Below, piece after piece: positions 1 through 4,600 of a stretch of 8,158 bases of DNA (position 1 is its first letter; every line of letters begins with the position of its first letter). The stretch is taken from positions 1 to 8,158 of the forward strand of contig JAHDDN010000238.1 in the NCBI GenBank assembly GCA_020629335.1, read 5' to 3'. The translations under genes and the position numbers were made by a program. The notes beneath the pieces were generated by a model. The model searched no databases. It was not told where the DNA came from and saw only the letters and a list, made by a program, of their open reading frames with translations. The DNA is from Chitinophagales bacterium (GTDB taxonomy: Bacteria > Bacteroidota > Bacteroidia > Chitinophagales > UBA2359).

Positions 1-486
1 TTACTAGAAGCAAGATCAGCGAGCGATCCAACATTATTAATAGAGCAAAGAGCTGCTTTGGTATTAGCGGATGGTACTTTAGCAGATATTAATGGTATTA
101 CCAATGGAGTCAGCTTTAGGCATTTATCAGTAGGAGAGGAGTATTATTTATCAGTAAAGAGTAGAAACCACTTAGGTCTATTATCAGCCACTCCTTTTAA
201 TTTTAGTACCGCTCCTTCTTATGATTTTACTGCTGCACCGAATCTTTGGTCAGCAGATGCTTATGCCAAGCTTTTGGCAACAGATGTATACGGAATGTAT
301 GTTGGCGATCTAAATGATGATGGAGCCGTCACCGTGGCAGATTATAATGCCTACGTATTGGATGCAAGTGCGATTGAAGAATATCTAAATGGCGATTTAA
401 ATATGGATGGCATCATCAGTGTGGCCGACTTCAACAAATATGTAAGTAATGCCAGTAGAATTGGCTTAATTGGTATTTTATATTAA
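1..486 (+). CDS. Secreted protein, C-terminal end with two dockerin-like calcium loops (5' partial)
   Basis: The reading frame is open from the first base, so this is the last 161 codons of a longer protein. The first part has the pattern GEEYYLSVKSRNHLG, which I recall from C-terminal modules of large extracellular Saprospiraceae proteins. Two calcium loops of the dockerin/EF-hand form DxNxDGxxxxxD follow: DLNDDGAVTVAD at 307-342 and DLNMDGIISVAD at 394-429, 29 residues apart. Each is followed by a short helix (YNAYVLDAS, FNKYVSNAS). These loops usually bind calcium and fold as a pair, often at the end of secreted enzymes or adhesins. The protein ends shortly afterwards (IGLIGILY) with no recognisable T9SS sorting domain. 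The enzymatic or adhesive part lies outside the window, so the overall function cannot be named. Its stop codon overlaps that of the next, convergent gene. Confidence 0.85.
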   Translation, partial: LLEARSASDPTLLIEQRAALVLADGTLADINGITNGVSFRHLSVGEEYYLSVKSRNHLGLLSATPFNFSTAPSYDFTAAPNLWSADAYAKLLATDVYGMYVGDLNDDGAVTVADYNAYVLDASAIEEYLNGDLNMDGIISVADFNKYVSNASRIGLIGILY

Positions 487-1286
487 CTATGTAGAAAGTA
501 TCGTTGGCCCTCTACCTCAATACATTCTATTTCTTGCTTAAAATTGAGATAAACTAATATGGGTCTTTTGGTATTTTTAGTTTTCACAACAATATAAGAA
601 CGGACCGAAGGAAAATCAACGGATTGTAACTCATAAGTAGTAGCTTCCTTAATAGGAAATTTATGTTCACCAGAGGCGGTTTGTAGCCCAACGAAATATT
701 CATCAAAATGAATTTGTGTCTCTTGTCCTTGAGGAATGTTTTTGTATCTGCCCGATTGGTAAGGTGTAAAAGTTTTATCCAATAAATTGACATAAGAGCG
801 AACGAAATTTTCATTCTTAGCAGTATACAATTCTTTAGCTCTGGCTTGTTCTGCCTTATCACGCTCTGGTAGATAAAATACGTGTGGCCCTATAGCCTCC
901 GAATACAAAAATAAGAAGCGAGTATGCCCATGTTTATCATTGATGATGCGCATACGGGTAATCTCTTCTGGACTATCACTATCCATCAAGTCAAATACAA
1001 AGTTATTAACGACCTGGAAGCGAGCGTTGATGTGGTAATTAGGCAACCAGTCAATCCCATTTATTCTTAAGCTATCTCCCAAAATTTCTATGCTTACTTC
1101 ATTTTCTGCCGTATAAGCAGAGAATAAGGTGTTTTGATAGATATTCGGACAGAATTTATAATGGTCTACTTCGTGGATGCTATTGAAGGAGCGATCTGTT
1201 TGGTAGGTATAAGCATCTTTAGCATCTAATGATAATAGGCTTAATAAAGCCACTATTAAAGTGAAGGATGACTGTAATACTTTCAT
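483..1286 (-). CDS. Hypothetical secreted protein
   Basis: I do not recognise this 267-aa protein. The N-terminus from the ATG at 1286 (MKVLQSSFTLIVALLSLLSLDA) is a typical Sec signal peptide: one lysine, a hydrophobic core and a likely cleavage after the SLDA region. The frame extends 31 codons further up to a TTG at 1379. That extension would bury the signal peptide internally, and its TTG is part of a promoter-like TAATTTTG box, so 1286 is preferred. The mature part has no transmembrane segment or lipobox. It is rich in aromatic and charged residues with a predicted beta-strand alternation, especially near the end (SYIVVKTKNTKRPILVYLNF). A periplasmic or surface role is inferred from the signal peptide only. 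It lies downstream of the glycosyltransferase gene on the same strand with a 132-bp gap, which contains its own promoter candidate. It ends tail to tail with the dockerin-like gene. Confidence 0.7.
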   Translation of the reverse strand: MKVLQSSFTLIVALLSLLSLDAKDAYTYQTDRSFNSIHEVDHYKFCPNIYQNTLFSAYTAENEVSIEILGDSLRINGIDWLPNYHINARFQVVNNFVFDLMDSDSPEEITRMRIINDKHGHTRFLFLYSEAIGPHVFYLPERDKAEQARAKELYTAKNENFVRSYVNLLDKTFTPYQSGRYKNIPQGQETQIHFDEYFVGLQTASGEHKFPIKEATTYELQSVDFPSVRSYIVVKTKNTKRPILVYLNFKQEIECIEVEGQRYFLHS

Positions 1287-1376
1287 GAGTTGCTTCTTTG
1301 ATTTGCTAAATTGGACTTTAGAAGTCGAAGATTGTTTAGTAAACGATTCTTGAATGGAAATAAGTATGTATGGGGA

Positions 1377-1384
1377 CAAAATTA
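1377..1384 (-). promoter_or_regulatory. Candidate -7 promoter box for the secreted hypothetical gene
   Basis: Read on the minus strand, this is TAATTTTG, an exact match to the Bacteroidota -7 consensus TAnnTTTG. It lies about 90 bases upstream of the chosen ATG at 1286. No clear TTTG -33 element sits 19-21 bases further upstream, so the call rests on one box in AT-rich DNA. Confidence 0.35.
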
Positions 1385-1418
1385 ATCATGGTTCAGGGTT
1401 TTTTGTTTTTAGTGTTCT

Positions 1419-2513
1419 TTATGTCATCAAGGCAAAATAGCGATTCCACATGATCTCGTTGGATAATTCGTTTAAGGCGTATTGGCGAGCAGCTTGTGCT
1501 AATGTTTTTCTTTTGGGCTCATCTTTAAGTAATGCCAAGATAGCTTGGCTAAGTGCTTCGGCTTTTGATGGTGGAACTAAAATACCTGTTTTGTCTTGTT
1601 CTATTAAGTTGTTAACACCGCTGATATCGGAGGCTATTATGGGTAAGCCAGCTGCTTGGGCTTGCATAATGGAAGTACTCATGGTTTCTCCTAATGTAGC
1701 ATGGACGTATATATCCAGTTGGTTGACAAAGACGATTAAGTCCTGCTCATTGAGCATACCAGTGAAGTCTACTTGTGCTCTGATGCCTAATTCATCTGTG
1801 AGTGTTTCGAGTGAAGCACGAGTTTCTCCGTCTCCTGCAAAACGCAATCGAGTTTGTTGATAAATGGGGTCTTCTTTTAATAAGGCGAAAGCTCTGAGTA
1901 AAGTAGCATGATCCTTAGAATTGCTCATTCGGGCTTGCATACCGATCAGTAGGTCTTTTTTGTCTGATTGATAGGCTTGTGGTTGATAGAATTGGGCTAT
2001 ATCAATGCCATTAGGAATGATACTTGTTTTATTTTCCTTGTAGAAAAAGCCTAGTTTGTTTTTGGTTACTTCTTTATACTCTGGGGTGAGGTAAACGATT
2101 TGATCGCATATGCTAAAAGCATAGGCGCTTAATAACCAATCCTTTTTTCGTTTGATTTGGTGGGGAGTGTGTTCCACCATTATGAGTTGGCAATTAGGAT
2201 TGGTTTGTTTGTATTTGCGGCAAAGGTATAAGTTGATTGGGCTGTGTAATAGAATGACATCGGGCTGAATTTCTTCTAAAAAAACAAGCATTTCTCTTTG
2301 GGTAGCTAAATCCCAACCTGGTTTTTTGAAATAATAACGGTGGTCAATATTCCATTCCTTGCATTTGGCGATGTACTCTTCTCTTAGTGCCTCAATACCA
2401 TAAAAAATGGCGAAGTGTTGAGCCTTCTTATTTTGATCAGCCTCTATTAAGGAGAAAAAAACAGAGCCATGTCCTCCCAATCCACTATACAGTATTTGTA
2501 CGACTTTTTTCAT
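1419..2513 (-). CDS. Glycosyltransferase family 4 (GT-B fold)
   Basis: This 364-aa protein has the size and layout of a GT4 retaining glycosyltransferase, which moves a sugar from a nucleotide-sugar donor to an acceptor at the cytoplasmic side of the membrane. The N-terminal Rossmann half opens with a glycine-rich loop (GLGGHGS, residues 11-17) and contains VEHTPHQ near 113-119. The C-terminal half has PNGID (167-171), the donor-phosphate pair R195 and K200 in IGMQARMSNSKDH, FAGDGE (225-230), and the EX7E region at 276-284 followed by AAGLPIIASDISGVNNLI. The second acidic residue of EX7E is Gln (E276...Q284), a variation noted in the findings. There is no signal peptide or transmembrane segment. 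Donor and acceptor cannot be read from sequence; polysaccharide or glycolipid synthesis is the usual role. No other polysaccharide gene is next to it. The start is fixed by the glycine-rich loop lying 10 residues in, and by a promoter immediately upstream. Confidence 0.9.
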   Translation of the reverse strand: MKKVVQILYSGLGGHGSVFFSLIEADQNKKAQHFAIFYGIEALREEYIAKCKEWNIDHRYYFKKPGWDLATQREMLVFLEEIQPDVILLHSPINLYLCRKYKQTNPNCQLIMVEHTPHQIKRKKDWLLSAYAFSICDQIVYLTPEYKEVTKNKLGFFYKENKTSIIPNGIDIAQFYQPQAYQSDKKDLLIGMQARMSNSKDHATLLRAFALLKEDPIYQQTRLRFAGDGETRASLETLTDELGIRAQVDFTGMLNEQDLIVFVNQLDIYVHATLGETMSTSIMQAQAAGLPIIASDISGVNNLIEQDKTGILVPPSKAEALSQAILALLKDEPKRKTLAQAARQYALNELSNEIMWNRYFALMT

Positions 2514-2521
2514 CAGTAGAA

Positions 2522-2553
2522 CAAATGTAACATATAGTTGTTAGGTCTACAAA
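2522..2553 (-). promoter_or_regulatory. Bacteroidota-type promoter of the glycosyltransferase gene
   Basis: On the minus strand a TTTG -33 element (2550-2553) and a TACATTTG -7 element (2522-2529) are separated by 20 bases. This fits the known Bacteroides consensus TTTG-N19-21-TAnnTTTG. The -7 box ends 8 bases before the ATG at 2513, so the transcript would have almost no 5' leader. On the other strand, TATAGTTG (2533-2540) is one mismatch from the same -7 consensus and could serve the divergent DUF1295 gene. Confidence 0.6.
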
Positions 2554-2562
2554 ATTGAACCT

Positions 2563-3324
2563 ATGAAATGGATGTATGCCGCATGGGGATTTATATTCCT
2601 GATCAACTATTTATCCTTCTTTTGGGCTTATTTTATGCAGAGTGATAAGCTGACGGATCTAATGTATAGCATTAGTTTTGTGAGTGTAGCGCTTGCTATA
2701 CTGGTTTGGGGAGGAGATTATAGTTTGGATAAGATACTATTGGTGAGCATGGTGGTGATTTGGGGGATTCGCTTGGGGGCTTATTTATTTATGCGTATTC
2801 ATCAAATGAAGAAGGATGATCGTTTTGATGAAAGACGGGAGAGTTTTATAGGCTTTGGTATGTTTTGGACCTTGCAGGCTTTGACGGTGAGTATTGTTAT
2901 GATTCCAGTGATCATTTATTTGGGCAAGGAATCGGTTTCTTTAGGGTTTCTTCATTATCTCGGAATGGCTATGTGGTTGTTGGGTTTAGTGGTGGAAAGT
3001 GTGGCCGATCAGCAAAAGTTTGCTTTTAAAAGTAATGAAGCAAATAAGGGACAATTTATGAGAAGTGGTATTTGGAAGTATTCTCAACATCCTAATTATG
3101 CTGGAGAGATGCTATGTTGGATTGGGGTATTTCTTTTCTGTGTGCCTGCTTTAGTGGGTTGGGAATGGCTAAGTATTATTAGCCCGATTTGGATCGTCTT
3201 TTTATTGTTGTTTGTGAGTGGTATTCCTTATTTGAAGAAAAGTGCGAATAAAAAGTATGGGCATTTGGAAGCTTATCAGGATTATAAGAAGAACACTCCT
3301 TTGCTTTTTCCTCTTATTTCTTAG
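2563..3324 (+). CDS. DUF1295 / steroid 5-alpha-reductase-like integral membrane protein
   Basis: A 253-aa hydrophobic protein with about six or seven membrane segments (roughly 5-24, 32-50, 58-77, 98-119, 130-147, 183-220). It shows the DUF1295 signature: WGIRLGAYLFMRI (67-79) followed by a charged DDRFDERR stretch, VESVADQQKFAF (144-155), GIWKYSQHPNYAGEM (169-183), and a C-terminal tyrosine-rich YQDYKKNTPLLFP. The HPNY motif and the C-terminal tail resemble the cofactor-binding end of steroid 5-alpha-reductases and isoprenylcysteine methyltransferases. Family members are therefore thought to act on lipids or isoprenoids in the membrane, but the bacterial substrate is not established. Length matches the family (about 250-270 aa). 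It is transcribed divergently from the glycosyltransferase with only 49 bp between start codons and has no downstream partner on its strand, so it is probably monocistronic. Confidence 0.88.
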   Translation: MKWMYAAWGFIFLINYLSFFWAYFMQSDKLTDLMYSISFVSVALAILVWGGDYSLDKILLVSMVVIWGIRLGAYLFMRIHQMKKDDRFDERRESFIGFGMFWTLQALTVSIVMIPVIIYLGKESVSLGFLHYLGMAMWLLGLVVESVADQQKFAFKSNEANKGQFMRSGIWKYSQHPNYAGEMLCWIGVFLFCVPALVGWEWLSIISPIWIVFLLLFVSGIPYLKKSANKKYGHLEAYQDYKKNTPLLFPLIS

Positions 3325-3341
3325 GATATAAATTAGTTCAT

Positions 3342-3374
3342 AAAAAAACCAAAGCCCGATTAATCGGGCTTTGG
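3342..3374 (-). terminator. Intrinsic terminator, minus-strand orientation
   Basis: Bases 3349-3374 are a perfect 26-nt palindrome, built from CCAAAGCCCGATT and its exact reverse complement. Seven A residues precede it on the plus strand (3342-3348). Read on the minus strand, this is a stable GC-containing hairpin followed by seven U residues, the form of a Rho-independent terminator. On the plus strand the hairpin is followed by CCATATAG, not a U tract, so it is a poorer terminator for the DUF1295 gene ending at 3324, though the stem could still protect that mRNA's 3' end. Confidence 0.7.
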
Positions 3375-3391
3375 CCATATAGGGAAAGTTA

Positions 3392-3475
3392 CTAATCATT
3401 TCCTTCTTGTCCTAAGGCTGAATTGACTTGAATGGCTTTCCCCTTGGAATGATAAAACATTAATATTTTAATCAT
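3392..3475 (-). CDS. Possible 27-aa small protein
   Basis: Reading from the ATG at 3475, the minus strand encodes a 27-residue peptide beginning MIKILMFYHSKGKAIQVNSA and ending GQEGND before TAG at 3392-3394. A second in-frame ATG lies at 3460. The stop codon is followed after 17 bases by the U-tracted terminator at 3342-3374, the normal spacing for the end of a transcript. No other minus-strand gene explains that terminator. AAAGGG directly precedes the first ATG, too close for normal Shine-Dalgarno spacing but about 15 bases from the second. No convincing promoter was found upstream. It could equally be the 3' remnant of a lost gene or the tail of a small RNA. I do not recognise the peptide. 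Confidence 0.3.
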   Translation of the reverse strand: MIKILMFYHSKGKAIQVNSALGQEGND

Positions 3476-3607
3476 CCCTTTAAATAGGTGTACATCGTTT
3501 TTAGTTTATTATTGTTAGAGGTTGCAATGCAAGGTCTCTACAATTTTTATCCGTTCATCATTCTTACCCCTCTGCCCTTCGGGCATCTCCCCTGTGAGAG
3601 GAGAAGG

Positions 3608-3740
3608 CTTAGGGATGGTAGCGGTATGTGGCGGCCATGCCCTGACTTACGGAACTTAGCTGGACGTAGGCTGGCCACGCAGTGGCAGACAAGTACAGCT
3701 TAGTGGAGTAGGAAGGGCATAGCCACATAATAGCGGACAG
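3608..3740 (+). repeat. Three degenerate ~45-nt modules starting CTTAG
   Basis: CTTAG recurs at 3608, 3655 and 3699, giving periods of 47 and 44 bases. The second and third modules open almost identically: CTTAGCTGGACGTAGG (3655-3670) and CTTAGTGGAGTAGG (3699-3712) differ by two single-base gaps. The first opens more loosely (CTTAGGGATGGTAGCGG). Modules two and three are preceded by similar segments, GACTTACGGAA and GACAAGTACAG. TAGCGG occurs in module one (3619-3624) and again at 3731-3736. This looks like decayed tandem duplication of a structured unit. Confidence 0.5.
3626..3728. repeat. Nested imperfect inverted repeat (three-tier stem)
   Basis: The outer arms are ATGTGGCGGCCATGCCCT (3626-3643) and AGGGCATAGCCACAT (3714-3728), complementary except for one small internal loop. 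The middle arms are ACTTAGCTG (3654-3662) and CAGCTTAGT (3696-3704), with one mismatch. An apical hairpin CTGGCCAC-GCA-GTGGCAG (3671-3688) has one bulge. All three are concentric, so a transcript from either strand could fold into one ~103-nt rod-like stem. Confidence 0.55.
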
Positions 3741-3761
3741 CCCGACCATGCGCCTTCGGCG

Positions 3762-3786
3762 AATGATTAATGCATAATGATTAATG
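3762..3786 (+). repeat. Short direct repeat AATGATTAATG
   Basis: AATGATTAATG occurs at 3762-3772 and again at 3776-3786, separated by CAT. It is AT-rich, unlike the GC-rich hairpins on both sides, and directly follows the CGCC-TTC-GGCG hairpin. It may mark a junction between two pieces of the composite intergenic element. Confidence 0.5.
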
Positions 3787-3940
3787 TTTAATTGGCTCGT
3801 GCTACGCACTCGCTTTTACGAGCGCATGGAAAGCCCCAAATACAGAAAACGAAAGAAGTGGGTAATTATTTCGTGTGAGGATAATTAGTAGTAATTTAGG
3901 TAAGTAATGTCAAAAAGCTTACATTCCAAACAAAAAAGGT

Positions 3941-4600
3941 ATGGCAATAAAGGCAGTAATATTTGATATGGATGGTGTGTTGGTGGATACGATTAAGTAT
4001 CATTATTTGTCGTGGAAGCGATTGGCGGAGCGATGGGGATTTGAGTTTACTTTGGAGCATAATGAATTATTGCGAGGAGTGAGGCGGCCTGAGTCTTTAG
4101 ATTTGATATTGGATTTAGTTGGGATTGAAAAAAGTGCGGAGGAGAAGGCGGCATATTTAGAGGAAAAAAATGAGTGGTATTTGAATCGGGTAAAGGAGAT
4201 GGATGAGCGTGAAATATTGCCAGGGGTGATTGAGTTTTTGGATGGTTTAAAGGCGGCAAATTATCGTTTAGCGGTTGGTTCTGCTAGTAAGAATGCTTTT
4301 ATTATTTTGGAGCAAGTAGGCTTAATGCCTTATTTTGAAAATATTATTGATGGGAATATGGTGGTGCATTCTAAGCCTGATCCAGAAGTGTATATTAATT
4401 CTGCTGCGGCATTAGGGATTCCTGTGAATCAATGTGTGGTATTTGAAGATGCGATGAAGGGTATTGCAGCTGCTAAGGCTGCTGAAATGTACGTGATAGG
4501 AGTGGGAGATGCGAATATCTTAACAGAGGCGGATGAAGTCATTGCTTCTTTTGAAGAAATGAGTGTAGCGCGTATTAAAAAGATTGTTCCTATCGTTTAG
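3941..4600 (+). CDS. pgmB: Beta-phosphoglucomutase-like HAD hydrolase
   Basis: A 219-aa protein of HAD subfamily I with a helical cap, the size of Lactococcus lactis beta-phosphoglucomutase (221 aa). That enzyme interconverts beta-glucose 1-phosphate and glucose 6-phosphate in the cytoplasm. Key positions appear to keep the Lactococcus numbering as I recall it: nucleophile D9 and acid/base D11 in FDMDGVLVDT, H21 following KY, cap residues G46-V47-x-R49 (RGVRRPESL), SASKN at 114-118, K145 in SKPDP, and the Mg-binding E169-D170 in FEDAMKGI. The cap lysine and the SASKN motif favour mutase over simple phosphatase, but a related sugar-phosphate phosphatase cannot be excluded. There is no adjacent maltose or trehalose phosphorylase, the usual partner. 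The start follows AAAAAAGG closely; FDMDG begins at residue 8, as expected. The 3' end overlaps the convergent GH73 gene by 11 bp. Confidence 0.87.
   Translation: MAIKAVIFDMDGVLVDTIKYHYLSWKRLAERWGFEFTLEHNELLRGVRRPESLDLILDLVGIEKSAEEKAAYLEEKNEWYLNRVKEMDEREILPGVIEFLDGLKAANYRLAVGSASKNAFIILEQVGLMPYFENIIDGNMVVHSKPDPEVYINSAAALGIPVNQCVVFEDAMKGIAAAKAAEMYVIGVGDANILTEADEVIASFEEMSVARIKKIVPIV

Larger units (their letters stand above)
3325..3940. other. Long non-coding interval with hairpin-rich, GC-rich block
   Basis: This 616-base gap has three zones. At 3325-3480 there is a terminator and a possible tiny minus-strand ORF. At about 3560-3835 base composition shifts to clearly GC-richer DNA full of inverted repeats: TGCCC-TTC-GGGCA (3573-3585), a nested stem system (3626-3728), CGCC-TTC-GGCG (3751-3761), GTGC-TAC-GCAC (3799-3809) inside GCTCGT...ACGAGC (3795-3823). 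From 3836 it returns to AT-rich DNA leading to the next gene, with a weak GTAAG/CTTAC hairpin at 3900-3922 that competes with AATGT/ACATT at 3906-3925. Reading frames here are short and composed of the repeat, for example a plus frame giving TPLPFGHLPCERRR, which looks like translated repeat rather than protein. A dispersed intergenic repeat is the best explanation; a structured RNA is possible. Confidence 0.6.

Noticed and set aside
584..862. Minus-strand frame inside the secreted hypothetical gene
   Set aside because: It is an alternative frame within a better-supported gene on the same strand; there is no signal or family pattern.
1450..1860. Plus-strand frame of 136 codons opposite the glycosyltransferase
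   Set aside because: It is antisense to conserved GT4 motifs and has no recognisable domain.
3488..3703. Plus-strand frame of 71 codons in the intergenic block
   Set aside because: It runs through hairpin repeats (TPLPFGHLPCERRR) and has no ribosome site or family resemblance; it appears to be translated repeat.
3626..3728. tRNA or known riboswitch in the nested stem
   Set aside because: There is no cloverleaf, no TTCGAAT-like T-loop and no known aptamer core; it is a simple concentric stem.
3609..3809. Minus-strand frame of 66 codons opposite the CTTAG modules
   Set aside because: It lies entirely inside the repeat block and is explained by its GC-rich composition.
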